From assembly GCA_018829185.1 (NCBI GenBank), contig JAHJUI010000008.1:1-40508 (forward strand): a stretch of 40,508 bases of DNA, written 5' to 3'. This DNA comes from Nanobdellota archaeon (lineage in GTDB: Archaea > Nanobdellota > Nanobdellia > SCGC-AAA011-G17 > PNOQ01). Both the position numbers and the translations under genes were made by a program. The notes beneath the pieces are model-generated. The model was given only the letters and a program-made list of their open reading frames with translations, searched no databases and had not been told where the DNA came from. Positions 7,799 to 16,628 of the stretch are shown here, piece by piece. The first letter of the stretch is position 1. The number at the start of each line of letters is the position of its first letter.

Positions 7799-8149
7799 TT
7801 ATGAACTTTCTACTTCCTCATCTGGAATAGTATATTCTGGCCTACAATAACCGCTAACCCACCAATCACCAGATTGGCATGGAGGTTGATAGCAAGAATT
7901 ACCTCTTTTAACACAAGGTACACTATATTCTACTCCATCGTTAGTTCTACAAGTCTTACCTTCATAACACGTTACATACCCTAAGCCTATAACTCTCGAT
8001 GAATCAGGAACATCACACTCTTCCCCCGGATTTGCAACAAATCTAGGAGAGTTTTGTGGAGATTCTACAATTCCAGGATAACTCGTACATCCAGAAACAA
8101 TCAAAGCCATTACAGCAAGAAAACTCATGATTAAAATTATTTTATTCAT
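7799..8149 (-). CDS. Small cysteine-rich lipoprotein
   Basis: The 116-residue product starts with a lipoprotein-type signal: short basic N-terminus, hydrophobic core and lipobox L-I-V-S-G-C21. The mature part has eight further cysteines and aromatic residues (C-Y-E-G-K-T-C-R, Q-S-G-D-W-W-V-S-G-Y-C) that probably form disulfides outside the cell. I do not recognise the domain. A Shine-Dalgarno-like GAGGTGA lies just before the ATG at 8149. It lies between aRF1 and ValRS on the same strand. Confidence 0.75.
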   Translation of the reverse strand: MNKIILIMSFLAVMALIVSGCTSYPGIVESPQNSPRFVANPGEECDVPDSSRVIGLGYVTCYEGKTCRTNDGVEYSVPCVKRGNSCYQPPCQSGDWWVSGYCRPEYTIPDEEVESS

Positions 8150-8202
8150 ATTTTCACCTCTAAAATTTTAGAGCTTTTCGTATTTATATATTTTATGGTA
8201 GC

Positions 8203-10563
8203 TCAATTTACAAAGCTTATTTCAAACTTCTTACCAAAACTAATCTCTGCCTTACAAACAGCTTTCAAATCATCTAAAAATTCTTTCAAATCTTTCTCAA
8301 ATTTCTTCTCAATAACTAATTTAACTTCTTCTTTCAAACTTTTATTATTTTTAGTTTTAAATTGTCTAACTTTAGAAATAATTTCAATTGCCTTTTCACC
8401 AGCTTTCAAATCTCCTTTAACATTATACTTTTTAGGCCAAGAAGAAACATGAATACTTTTCTTTTCAAAATAATTTTGATAAATTTCTTCAGTAATGTGC
8501 GGAATAATTGGAGCCATTAATTTAAGTATAGTCAAAAGAGAATTATACAAAGTATATTGAGCGGATTCTTTAGCTTTCTTCCCCCTTTTTTCTTCATTGT
8601 AAAGCCTATCCTTAATAATTTCCAAGTAATAATCACAGAAGGTATTCCAAAAAAACTTCTCTACTTCAGATTTAACTTTAGAATATTCATATTTTTCAAA
8701 AGAGTTAGTAGATAACTCAATAACCTTATCCAATTTTAACAATAACCATTTATCAAAAGCTTCTAAATTCTTAATATTTTTTAACTTATATCCCTTTAAA
8801 TGACCAAAACTAAACTTAGAAGCATTAATTAATTTAACAATCATCCTTTTACCAGCAACTAATTCTTTCTCTTGAAATGGCAAATCCTCCCCTAAACCAG
8901 CAGAAGCTGCCCAAAACCTTAAAGCATCTGCAGGATAATCTTCTAATAACTTAATAGGATCAATAATATTTCCTTTACTTTTACTCATTTTCTTTCCTTT
9001 AGGATCAAGACCCCAGCCAGAGATTATTATGTTTTTCCAAGGAATAGAATTATTATGAAGATATGCCTTTACAACAGTGTTAAATTGCCACTGGGCTATA
9101 ATATCATGCGCAGAAGCTCTCAGATCCATAGGAAACATTTTCTTAAAAAATTTATCATCTTCATTCCACTTACAATTTACCTGAGGTGTTAAAGAAGAAG
9201 TCGCCCAAGTATCTAAAACATCCTCTTCAGGAATAAACTCATCACTACCACATTTACATTTTCTTTTTGGTTTATCCTTTAAGGGATTAACAGGTAAATC
9301 TTTTTTATCAGGCAAAATAATTTCTCCACATTTTTTACAATACCAAACCGGAATTGGAATGCCATAAAATCTCTGTCTAGAAATACACCAATCCCACTGT
9401 AAACCCTTAACCCAATTTTTATATCTGCTTTCCATATGTTTAGGATACCAATTAATTTCATTACTTAATTTTAGAAATTTAGATTTTAAATCAAGATATT
9501 TAATAAACCACTGTTTTGTTAATAAAAACTCAATTTCAGTTCCACATCTTTCATGAACATTAACAACATGTTTTATTGGCTCTTGTTTGATTAGTAAATT
9601 ATTTTTCTTTAAATCATCTATTATAGCTTTTCTAGCTTCTTTAATTTTCATACCTTCGTACTTACCAGCAAGTTTATTCAATCTTCCATCTTTTGTCAAA
9701 CAAACCTTCAAAGGCAGATTATAAGCCAAATACCACTCAATATCTGTAGTATCCCCAAATAAACAGCACATAACAATACCAGAACCTTTTTCAGGGTCTG
9801 CTCTTTCATCTTCTAAAATCGGAACTTCATGATTAAACAAAGGAACTTTTGCTTTTTTTCCTTTATATTTTTTATATCTTTTATCCTTGGGATGATAAAA
9901 CAAAGCAACACAACTTGGTAACAACTCTGGTCTTGTTGTAGCGATAATTAAATCTTTATTATCAACCTTAAAAACAATATCATTAAAAGTACTATCAAAC
10001 TCTTTATCTTCTAATTCAACTTGAGCAATAGCTGTCTGACAAACAGGGCACCACATATAAGGAACTTCTTTTCTATATTCTCTGCCTTTTTCATACAATT
10101 CAATAAAAGATAATTGCGAAACTCTTTGAACTCTCTTATCAATAGTAGAATACAACAAAGACCAATCAACACTTAAACCTAAATCACTCCAAATTTCTTT
10201 AAATTTCTTCTCATACTCTTTTGAAACTTCTAAACACAACTTAATAAATTTTTCTCTTCCTAGTTCCAAAGCATTAACTTTTCTTTGTTTTTCAACTAAT
10301 CTTTCTGTAGGCAATCCATTATTATCAAAACCAAAAGGATAAAATACATTAAATCCATTCATTCTCTTGTATCTTATTATAAAATCAACATGTGGGTAAG
10401 AAAAAGCATGCCCCATATGAATTTCCCCAGAAATAGTTGGTGGGGGGGTATCTACAGAAAAAATTTCTTTCTTTGAATTAGGATTAAATTTGTATAATTT
10501 CTCTTTCTCCCAAAACTTTTGCCATTTTTTCTCAATTTCCCTTAAGTTATATTTATCTTTCAT
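8203..10563 (-). CDS. valS: Valyl-tRNA synthetase
   Basis: This class Ia synthetase charges tRNA-Val. It shows the HIGH-type motif I-H-M-G-H at residues 48-52, the K-M-S-K-S-K-G-N loop at about residue 524, and the conserved W-C-I-S-R-Q-R-F-Y-G-I-P-I-P-V-W-Y block. Two zinc-ribbon-like CXXC pairs are visible, one in the CP1 editing region (W-C-P-V-C) and one further on (C-K-K-C-G...C-K-C-G). At 786 residues it is at the short end and lacks a long C-terminal coiled coil, as in other archaeal ValRS. ATG at 10563 is preferred over TTG at 10572, because a TATA-like TTTTTAAAAG lies about 29 bp upstream, giving an almost leaderless mRNA. Confidence 0.95.
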   Translation of the reverse strand: MKDKYNLREIEKKWQKFWEKEKLYKFNPNSKKEIFSVDTPPPTISGEIHMGHAFSYPHVDFIIRYKRMNGFNVFYPFGFDNNGLPTERLVEKQRKVNALELGREKFIKLCLEVSKEYEKKFKEIWSDLGLSVDWSLLYSTIDKRVQRVSQLSFIELYEKGREYRKEVPYMWCPVCQTAIAQVELEDKEFDSTFNDIVFKVDNKDLIIATTRPELLPSCVALFYHPKDKRYKKYKGKKAKVPLFNHEVPILEDERADPEKGSGIVMCCLFGDTTDIEWYLAYNLPLKVCLTKDGRLNKLAGKYEGMKIKEARKAIIDDLKKNNLLIKQEPIKHVVNVHERCGTEIEFLLTKQWFIKYLDLKSKFLKLSNEINWYPKHMESRYKNWVKGLQWDWCISRQRFYGIPIPVWYCKKCGEIILPDKKDLPVNPLKDKPKRKCKCGSDEFIPEEDVLDTWATSSLTPQVNCKWNEDDKFFKKMFPMDLRASAHDIIAQWQFNTVVKAYLHNNSIPWKNIIISGWGLDPKGKKMSKSKGNIIDPIKLLEDYPADALRFWAASAGLGEDLPFQEKELVAGKRMIVKLINASKFSFGHLKGYKLKNIKNLEAFDKWLLLKLDKVIELSTNSFEKYEYSKVKSEVEKFFWNTFCDYYLEIIKDRLYNEEKRGKKAKESAQYTLYNSLLTILKLMAPIIPHITEEIYQNYFEKKSIHVSSWPKKYNVKGDLKAGEKAIEIISKVRQFKTKNNKSLKEEVKLVIEKKFEKDLKEFLDDLKAVCKAEISFGKKFEISFVN

Positions 10564-10583
10564 TCTAACCAATAAGTTTCATT

Positions 10584-10600
10584 CGCTTTTAAAAACCTTT
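10584..10600 (-). promoter_or_regulatory. BRE/TATA promoter of valS
   Basis: On the minus strand the sequence reads AAAGGTTTTTAAAAGCG, an archaeal BRE-TATA-like element centred about 29 bp before the valS ATG at 10563. That spacing predicts transcription starting within a few bases of the start codon. The call rests on pattern and spacing only. Confidence 0.5.
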
Positions 10601-10602
10601 CT

Positions 10603-11403
10603 TTAATACAAATTCAAAGTTTTGTGCTTCATTGAAAAAGAATAATTCAAAAGATCAATTGCCAACCCATCATTAGCAGCAATTACCTGAACACCCGACT
10701 GTTTCTGAATTTCCCTAGCTTGATAAATTGGATTCATCTCAAGCATTTTCTGGCCAAAATGTTGAATTATTGCAATTCTTGGATTTACCTCTTTCAAAAT
10801 CTTAACAACATCATCACTAGAAAGATGATCATCACTTTTATGTCCAAATGGTTTCAATGTATTCAAAATCAAAATATCAGAATTCCTCAACTCATCAATT
10901 AAATCTCCAAAAAAACCAGTATCCCCCGTATAACTTAAGACAAATTTTGGTGTAAAAAACTTAAACCCTATTGCAGTACTATCTCTATGTTGTGCCTTCA
11001 AGGTTTTCAATTCAATACTCTTACCAAACTGAACATCATTCCCAACTTCCAATGCCATATATTTGTCAATATAGCTTCTATGGCTTTTAGTTAAATAGGG
11101 CCTTTCGCCATCATGCCCATAAATAACAGATTTACTAGCTAACAGAATTCCTGATTTATCTATCCCCCCATGAGTCATTGCATCAATAACTGCATTAACA
11201 TCATTACAATGATCTAAATGAGCATGAGTACAAAGCAAAACATTATTGGCCCTTAAATTAATTCCATATTGTTGGGCTTTAACTAAAGCTCCCGGACCAG
11301 GATCTATATGGAACTGTATTCCATTAACTCTTAAAATTATTCCGCCAGATGATCTAAGCTGTTTATTAACAGCAAATCTTCCACCTCCGGTCCCCAAAAA
11401 CAC
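10603..11403 (-). CDS. MBL-fold metallo-hydrolase, start region possibly frameshifted
   Basis: This metallo-beta-lactamase-fold hydrolase has the zinc motif T-H60-A-H-L-D64-H65, the downstream H in K-A-Q-H-R-D, the D in S-Y-T-G-D-T-G and H in I-Q-H-F-G. It resembles RNase Z-like and cyclic-phosphodiesterase-like archaeal MBL proteins (N-terminal F-L-G-T-G-G-G-R-F); the substrate is unknown. The frame starts at GTG 11403. The usual family start M-K-I-V-F-L-G-T-G would be obtained from ATG 11411 if one A were added to the AAA run at 11406-11408. The gene therefore has either a GTG start or a one-base deletion. Confidence 0.8.
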   Translation of the reverse strand: MFLGTGGGRFAVNKQLRSSGGIILRVNGIQFHIDPGPGALVKAQQYGINLRANNVLLCTHAHLDHCNDVNAVIDAMTHGGIDKSGILLASKSVIYGHDGERPYLTKSHRSYIDKYMALEVGNDVQFGKSIELKTLKAQHRDSTAIGFKFFTPKFVLSYTGDTGFFGDLIDELRNSDILILNTLKPFGHKSDDHLSSDDVVKILKEVNPRIAIIQHFGQKMLEMNPIYQAREIQKQSGVQVIAANDGLAIDLLNYSFSMKHKTLNLY

Positions 11404-11487
11404 TATTTCATTGTCCGCGATAGAGATCCCTCTAAAACACTTAACAGAGCAATTTATTTTAAGATTTCTATTCTTAAAGCGCTAAAT

Positions 11488-11502
11488 CAAAATATTTAAA
11501 TA
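11488..11502 (+). promoter_or_regulatory. TATA element upstream of tRNA-Phe
   Basis: The sequence CAAAATATTTAAATA lies 27-41 bp before the first base of tRNA-Phe. Its centre is where an archaeal TATA box would sit for a transcript starting a few bases before the tRNA. It is supported by position and A/T core only. Confidence 0.55.
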
Positions 11503-11528
11503 CTAACCTTGAAATCATCTTGAATAGC

Positions 11529-11602
11529 GGGACGGTAGCTTAATCTGGGATAGCACTAGACTGAAGATCTAGGGATTGGGGGTTCAAATCCCCCTCGTCC
11601 CA
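11529..11602 (+). tRNA. tRNA-Phe (anticodon GAA)
   Basis: A complete 74-nt cloverleaf. The acceptor stem GGGACGG pairs with TCGTCCC with one G-U at its base. The D-arm begins GCTT and closes TAGC. The anticodon stem CTAGA/TCTAG holds loop CTGAAGA, giving anticodon GAA. The variable loop is GGATT, and the T-arm is GGGGG-TTCAAAT-CCCCC. The discriminator base is A. CCA is not encoded (A is followed by TTC), so it must be added by the CCA enzyme. No intron. Confidence 0.95.
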
Positions 11603-11661
11603 TTCAAACCTTTAGAAACCTTTATTAATGTTAAAGTACAAAAAAATAACAAGGTGATATC

Positions 11662-12195
11662 ATGAAAAAAAAGGGAGCGATTGAACTTTCTATGACCACT
11701 GTCATTGTTATCGTACTTGGTATTGTTCTATTAAGCCTAGGTTTAATTTGGGTAAGAAACATTTTCGGTCAAGTTGGGGGGGTATCTGATGATGCATTTA
11801 ATAGAGCAAATGATCTTATAGGAGATTTAGAATCATTTGAGGGAAGTTTCTTAACTGTAGTTCCAGATGAAATAGAAATCTCTCAAGGTGGCGACGATGG
11901 AATAGGGGTGGTTATCAATAATGAACAAGAAACTTCAATTATTGTTACTATAACTATGTCTAGTAGTGATCCAGAACTAAAATGTGGTTTCCTAGATGGA
12001 AGAGAATTAGTAGGTAGTACAGAACAATTTACTCTAGATTCTGGAAAACATAAAAAATTCACAGCAGGCGTTAAAGATCTTGAAGGAGATTTAAGAACGA
12101 CCAGTTGTAAAATAAAAGTTTTGGGAACCAATGAACCAGATAATGAAAGAACCTTAATTGTAACTGTAAAAAAACAATCTAGTTTGTTTGGGTAA
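11662..12195 (+). CDS. Pilin/archaellin-like secreted protein with class III-type N-terminus
   Basis: The N-terminus K-K-K-G-A-I-E-L-S-M-T-T followed by about 25 hydrophobic residues resembles archaeal type IV pilin-like (class III) signal peptides, with the positive stretch and Gly before the hydrophobic core and an acidic residue just after it. The remaining 140 residues look like a beta-rich exported domain with two cysteines (C109 in E-L-K-C-G and C149 in T-T-S-C-K). It probably assembles into, or is anchored in, the cell surface; a filament is not shown. A Shine-Dalgarno-like AAGGTGAT lies six bases before ATG 11662. Confidence 0.7.
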   Translation: MKKKGAIELSMTTVIVIVLGIVLLSLGLIWVRNIFGQVGGVSDDAFNRANDLIGDLESFEGSFLTVVPDEIEISQGGDDGIGVVINNEQETSIIVTITMSSSDPELKCGFLDGRELVGSTEQFTLDSGKHKKFTAGVKDLEGDLRTTSCKIKVLGTNEPDNERTLIVTVKKQSSLFG

Positions 12196-12226
12196 ACCTT
12201 AAAAACTCTTATTTCTTTTTTATTTT

Positions 12227-13240
12227 ATGTTAACTAGCCTAGATTTATATTTCATGATAAAGGAACTATCTTTCTTAGAAAGCTCTAAATTATCTCAAGT
12301 TTACAATCCAAAGAAAAAACAATTACTTCTCCAATTCCACACAAAAGTAGGGAAAGTAATTCTAAACATAGAAGAAGATAAAATATTTCTAACAGAAGAT
12401 AAAGAACAACAAGAAACAGCAACTAACTTAGCTATGTTTCTAAGAAAAAAGCTTTCAAATGCAGTTGTCAAAAAAATAGAACAAAAAGACTTTGAAAGAA
12501 TATTAATCATAACCTTACAAAAAGAAAAGAAATTCCAATTAATTATAGAATTATTCAGTAAAGGAAATGTAATCTTAATAGATGAAAACAACAAAATACT
12601 TGCTTGTGTTGAAAATCAAAGCTGGAGAGACAGAAACATTAGACCGGGAATAGCCTACGAATTTCCACCAACTCAGAATAATTTCTTAAAACTAACTAAA
12701 AAACAACTAAAGGAAATAATTGAAACCTCAAAAAAATCTTCAATAGTAAAAATCCTAGCTACAGATTTAAACCTTGGAGGAAACTACGCAGAAGAACTTT
12801 GTTTCCTATCAAAAATAGACAAAAATAGTAAAGACATAAATATAGATAAACTACTAAAAGAAATAGAAAACATAAAGGAATCTAAATTAAAACCAAATAA
12901 AGCAATTGATGAAACCTTCCCAATAGATCTAAAAACAAAAACAAATAAAAAATACTTCAAAACATTCTCAGAAGCAATTGAAAGCATAAAAACAACAGAC
13001 TCCGCATATGAAAAAAGGCTAAATCAATTAAATAAAAGATTAGAAGATCAAAAACAACAATTAAGAGATTTAGAAGAAAAATCAATAACCCACAAAAAAA
13101 TCGGAGATTTAATATATCAAGATTATAATAGAATACAAGAGTTAGTAAACAAAGTAAAAGAAACTAAATGGAAATTTGATTCAAAAGAAATATTAGAAAA
13201 AAACCCAAAAGAAAAGAAAATAATAATTGAGTTAAAATGA
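12227..13240 (+). CDS. RqcH/NEMF N-terminal half (NFACT-N, HhH, coiled coil)
   Basis: This 337-residue protein matches the first half of archaeal RqcH (NEMF/Rqc2/FbpA family), which binds stalled large ribosomal subunits and supports Ala tailing. Visible parts: NFACT-N (residues 1-160, with F-S-K-G-N-V-I-L-I-D and R-N-I-R-P-G), a helix-hairpin-helix region (about 165-215) and the start of the coiled coil (about 255-310). It stops at K-E-K-K-I-I-I-E-L-K, exactly where full-length homologues continue into the second strand of the middle domain. The missing half is encoded at 15485-16240. It overlaps mscS as ATGA. Confidence 0.88.
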   Translation: MLTSLDLYFMIKELSFLESSKLSQVYNPKKKQLLLQFHTKVGKVILNIEEDKIFLTEDKEQQETATNLAMFLRKKLSNAVVKKIEQKDFERILIITLQKEKKFQLIIELFSKGNVILIDENNKILACVENQSWRDRNIRPGIAYEFPPTQNNFLKLTKKQLKEIIETSKKSSIVKILATDLNLGGNYAEELCFLSKIDKNSKDINIDKLLKEIENIKESKLKPNKAIDETFPIDLKTKTNKKYFKTFSEAIESIKTTDSAYEKRLNQLNKRLEDQKQQLRDLEEKSITHKKIGDLIYQDYNRIQELVNKVKETKWKFDSKEILEKNPKEKKIIIELK

Positions 13241-14121
13241 TAAGTATAAATTCAGACATACAATTGAAACTTCTTATTTCAATAGTTTCTATAATAGTCC
13301 TATGGATTATTAGAATCTTTATATTAAAAGGAGTATTTAAAAAAACCGAGGATGTTAAACTAAGGTATCAATGGAGAAAAAGTATAGGTTATATTCTTTT
13401 TTTTATTGGGGTTCTAATACTAATTTCTGTTTGGTTTGAGGGTTTTGGTTCAGCTGCAACTTTTTTTGGTTTAGTTTCCGCAGGTATAGCCATTGCTTTA
13501 AAAGATCCCATTGTAAATTTAGTAGGTTGGATTCATATAATTAGTAGAAAACCTTTTGAAGTAGGAGATCGAATTCAAGTAGGTAATTGTTCTGGAGATG
13601 TAATAGATATTTCAGCATTTGACACAAGTGTTTTAGAAATTGGAAATTGGGTAGAAGCAGATCAAAGTACTGGAAGAATTATCCATATCCCAAACGGAAA
13701 AGTATTCATAGACTTCGTAGCAAATTATACAAAAGGATTTGAATATATCTGGAATGAAATACCTGTTTTAGTAACCTTTGAAAGCGATTGGAAAAAGGCA
13801 AAAGAAATTCTTCAAAAAATTGCAATAAAAAATGCTGAACAAATAAGCGAACCTGCTGAAAGAAAAATAAAAGAAACATCAAAAAGATTCATGATCTTTT
13901 ACAAAAATCTTAAACCAATTGTTTACACAAAAGTAGAAAACAGTGGAGTTTTGTTAACAGTAAAATACCTAATAGAAGCCAGAAAGAGAAGGGGGAGTGA
14001 ACAAGGTATGTGGGAAGACATATTAGAAGAATTCAATAAACATAAGGACATAGACTTTGCTTACCCAACAAAAAGAGTTTACGATAATAAACTAAAGGGA
14101 AAAGGCAAATCAAAAAAATGA
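13237..14121 (+). CDS. MscS-family mechanosensitive channel
   Basis: This 294-residue protein has two N-terminal transmembrane helices (about 9-31 and 46-66), then the pore-lining TM3 with the Gly/Ala pattern F-F-G-L-V-S-A-G-I-A-I-A-L-K-D-P (about 78-93). The conserved beta domain follows (P-F-E-V-G-D-R-I-Q-V-G, then I-P-N-G-K-V-F), with a mixed alpha/beta C-terminus. Members release solutes under hypo-osmotic stress. The N-terminus is short and the C-terminal tail is Lys-rich. It overlaps its neighbours by ATGA at both ends, so translation is coupled to the RqcH half-gene and to cysS. Confidence 0.9.
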   Translation: MISINSDIQLKLLISIVSIIVLWIIRIFILKGVFKKTEDVKLRYQWRKSIGYILFFIGVLILISVWFEGFGSAATFFGLVSAGIAIALKDPIVNLVGWIHIISRKPFEVGDRIQVGNCSGDVIDISAFDTSVLEIGNWVEADQSTGRIIHIPNGKVFIDFVANYTKGFEYIWNEIPVLVTFESDWKKAKEILQKIAIKNAEQISEPAERKIKETSKRFMIFYKNLKPIVYTKVENSGVLLTVKYLIEARKRRGSEQGMWEDILEEFNKHKDIDFAYPTKRVYDNKLKGKGKSKK

Positions 14122-15488
14122 AGTTATACAACACTTTAACAAGAAAGAAAGAAGAATTTAAACCAATTAAAAAAACAGTTGGCCTTTACACCTGCGGTTT
14201 AACTGTTTACAACTATGCCCACATAGGAAACCTCAAAACCTATATTTTTGAAGATATCCTAAAAAGAGTTCTCTTATACAACGGATATAAAGTAAATCAT
14301 GTAATGAATATCACAGACGTGGGCCATCTAACCTCTGATGAAGATACCGGAGAAGATAAGATGGACTTAGCTGTAAAAAGAGAACATAAAACACCAGAGC
14401 AAATAGCAGACTTCTACACAAAAGAATTCTTAAGAGACCTGAAACTATTAAACATTATTCCTCCAGATAAAACACCAAAAGCAACTGAGCATATAAAAGA
14501 TATGATAAACTTAATAAAAAAGATAGAAAAAAATGGTTATACTTACATTGGAAAAAACAAAAATGTTTACTTTGACACTTCAAAAGTAAAAGATTATGGC
14601 AAACTAGCCAAATTAAAACTAAATAAACAAAAAACAAAAGAAAAAGATTCAAACAAAAAAAATCAAAGAGACTTCGTTTTATGGTTCTCTGAAACTGGTT
14701 CTAAGTTCAAAGACCATCTCCAAGTTTGGGATTCTCCATGGGGCAAAGGTTGGCCGGGATGGCATATTGAATGTTCAGCCATGTCTATGAAATACCTTGG
14801 GGATCAATTTGACATTCACTGCGGGGGAGAAGATCACATCCCGGTGCACCACACAAATGAAATAGCCCAATCAGAAGCTGCAACAGGAAAACAATGGGTA
14901 AAATATTGGTTACATGGGGCTTTTCTAGTACTAAAAGGAAAAATGTCCAAATCAAAAGGTAATTTCATCAGATTACAAGATTTAATTGGCGAAGGTTATT
15001 CTCCAATGGATTACCGTTACTTTGTCTTAACAGCGCAGTATAGATCAACATTAAAGTTCACAAAAGAAGGCCTAGACAGTGCTAAAAATTCTTTAGAATC
15101 ATTAAAAAACAAAATAAAAGAAATCAAAGAAAACCCAATATCCAAAAAAACAAAAAACAATTACAAAAAAGAATTCCTAAATGCAATAAACGATGATTTA
15201 AACATCCCAATAGCACTTTCGATTCTTTGGACAGCAATAAAAGATAACCAATTAGGAAATAAAGAAAAATTAACTTTAGTAAAAGACTTTGATAAAGTAC
15301 TTGGTCTAAACTTAACAGAATTCAAAAAAGAAACAATCTCAAAAGAAATAGAAGAATTAATTCAAAAAAGAGAAAAAGCAAGAAAAGAAAAAGATTTCAA
15401 ATCAGCAGATAAAATAAGAAATGAATTAAACAAAAAAGGAATAATTCTAGAAGATTCTCAAAATGGTGTAAATTGGAAGAAAAAATGA
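14118..15488 (+). CDS. cysS: Cysteinyl-tRNA synthetase
   Basis: This 456-residue class Ia synthetase charges tRNA-Cys. Features: zinc ligand C25 in Y-T-C-G-L-T-V-Y, the HIGH-type motif A-H-I-G-N at 33-37, the W-H-I-E-C-S-A-M block with a second zinc Cys, the H-C-G-G-E-D-H segment and K-M-S-K-S-K-G-N at about 275. The C-terminal anticodon-binding helices end with the usual A-D-x-I-R-x-x-L motif. Length is normal. Start and stop each overlap the neighbours as ATGA. Confidence 0.96.
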   Translation: MKLYNTLTRKKEEFKPIKKTVGLYTCGLTVYNYAHIGNLKTYIFEDILKRVLLYNGYKVNHVMNITDVGHLTSDEDTGEDKMDLAVKREHKTPEQIADFYTKEFLRDLKLLNIIPPDKTPKATEHIKDMINLIKKIEKNGYTYIGKNKNVYFDTSKVKDYGKLAKLKLNKQKTKEKDSNKKNQRDFVLWFSETGSKFKDHLQVWDSPWGKGWPGWHIECSAMSMKYLGDQFDIHCGGEDHIPVHHTNEIAQSEAATGKQWVKYWLHGAFLVLKGKMSKSKGNFIRLQDLIGEGYSPMDYRYFVLTAQYRSTLKFTKEGLDSAKNSLESLKNKIKEIKENPISKKTKNNYKKEFLNAINDDLNIPIALSILWTAIKDNQLGNKEKLTLVKDFDKVLGLNLTEFKKETISKEIEELIQKREKARKEKDFKSADKIRNELNKKGIILEDSQNGVNWKKK

Positions 15489-16240
15489 AAGTAACATTAA
15501 CTATAAACAAATCAATACCAGAAAATGCAGCATTCTACTATGAACAAGCTAAAAGAGCAAAGAAAAAAACATCTGGCGCAAAAGAAGCTATCGAAAAAAC
15601 AAAAAAAGAAATTAAAAGACTAGAAACAACAAAAGAATATGAAGAAAAAAAGAAAGAATCAAAAAAGAAAATAATAGTAAAAAGAGAATGGTATGAAAAA
15701 TTCCACTGGTTCACAAGTTCAGATGGATTCTTATGTATAGGTGGAAAAGACGCAACTTCTAATGAAGTTGTTGTAAAAAAACATGTAGAAAAAGATGATC
15801 TAGTCTTCCACACTCAAATGCCCGGATCTCCTTTCTTCGTAATCAAAGCAGACAAACCAATCCCAAAAGAAACAAAAGAAGAAGCAGCCATTGCAACTGC
15901 ATCATATTCAAAAGCATGGAAACTTGGAATAGGAAGCACAGAAGTTTTCTCATTCACAAAAGAACAAATAACAAAAGCATCTAAAAAAGGATCTTTCTTT
16001 GTACATGGAAAAAGAGATTACTACAATGTAGAATTAAAATTAGCAATTGGAAACAACAACAAAATAATTGGCGGACCAGTTTCAGCGATTGAAAAACAAA
16101 CAAAAAATTTTATAATAATAAAACCAGGCCATCAAAAATCTTCAGATATAGCAAAAACCATTCAAAAGAAATTAACAGGAGATATAGAACAAATACAAAA
16201 GTTCATACCTTCTGGAAAAACAAGTATTTCAAAAAATTAA
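15485..16240 (+). CDS. RqcH/NEMF C-terminal half (coiled coil + NFACT-R)
   Basis: This 251-residue protein starts M-K-V-T-L-T-I-N-K-S-I-P-E-N-A-A-F-Y-Y-E, which in full-length homologues is the strand and helix directly following the point where the gene at 12227-13240 stops. It continues with the second coiled-coil arm (about 25-55) and the NFACT-R domain: W-Y-E-K-F-H-W-F, F-L-C-I-G-G-K-D-A, D-L-V-F-H-T-Q-M-P-G-S-P. Its products could pair with the N-half through the two coiled-coil arms to rebuild RqcH (inference). The start is taken at ATG 15485 (ATGA overlap with cysS); ATG 15473 is also in frame. Confidence 0.9.
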   Translation: MKVTLTINKSIPENAAFYYEQAKRAKKKTSGAKEAIEKTKKEIKRLETTKEYEEKKKESKKKIIVKREWYEKFHWFTSSDGFLCIGGKDATSNEVVVKKHVEKDDLVFHTQMPGSPFFVIKADKPIPKETKEEAAIATASYSKAWKLGIGSTEVFSFTKEQITKASKKGSFFVHGKRDYYNVELKLAIGNNNKIIGGPVSAIEKQTKNFIIIKPGHQKSSDIAKTIQKKLTGDIEQIQKFIPSGKTSISKN

Positions 16241-16578
16241 ACTTCTTTTATCTCATCTTTAATTTTATTAATTTTGCCTAATTTTTCTTTAAGCCTTAAA
16301 ATCCTAGATTGAACATTCCCTTTTCTCTTATTTAATCCATCTTCATTAGCAACCAACCTAGAAATTTCGTCTCTCAATTTAGATTCTCTTGCCTGGGTAT
16401 TAACCAAAGTAGTTTCAATTGAAGAAATTTGGTTTTGAAGCTTAGATTTATCCTTTTTTAACCTATTCAACTCTTTTGTGATATCCCGTAAAGCTTCTGT
16501 AAGTAATGTTCTCTGCACTTTTGGTTTAGAAGTAGCTTTCTTCTTTTTAACACTCTTTTTTTTAGTTTTCTTAGGCAT
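16237..16578 (-). CDS. Lysine-rich coiled-coil protein, unknown function
   Basis: This 113-residue protein starts with a very basic stretch (P-K-K-T-K-K-K-S-V-K-K-K-K) and continues as one long predicted coiled coil (about residues 25-110) with heptad-like Leu/Ile spacing. No enzymatic motif is visible. The basic tail could contact nucleic acid. It is preceded by GGTGAT before ATG 16578. Its stop overlaps that of the convergent RqcH C-half by four bases (TTAA). It is the last gene of the minus-strand surface block, but its composition suggests a cytosolic protein. Confidence 0.6.
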   Translation of the reverse strand: MPKKTKKKSVKKKKATSKPKVQRTLLTEALRDITKELNRLKKDKSKLQNQISSIETTLVNTQARESKLRDEISRLVANEDGLNKRKGNVQSRILRLKEKLGKINKIKDEIKEV

Positions 16579-16628
16579 CAAATCACCACACTTAAATTTT
16601 AGTTTTTTCCTTTATAAATTTTTCTTTT

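Noticed and set aside
8195-8452. Plus-strand open frame over the valS 3' end
   Set aside because: Antisense of conserved ValRS coding sequence; Phe/Leu/Ser-rich and without an RBS.
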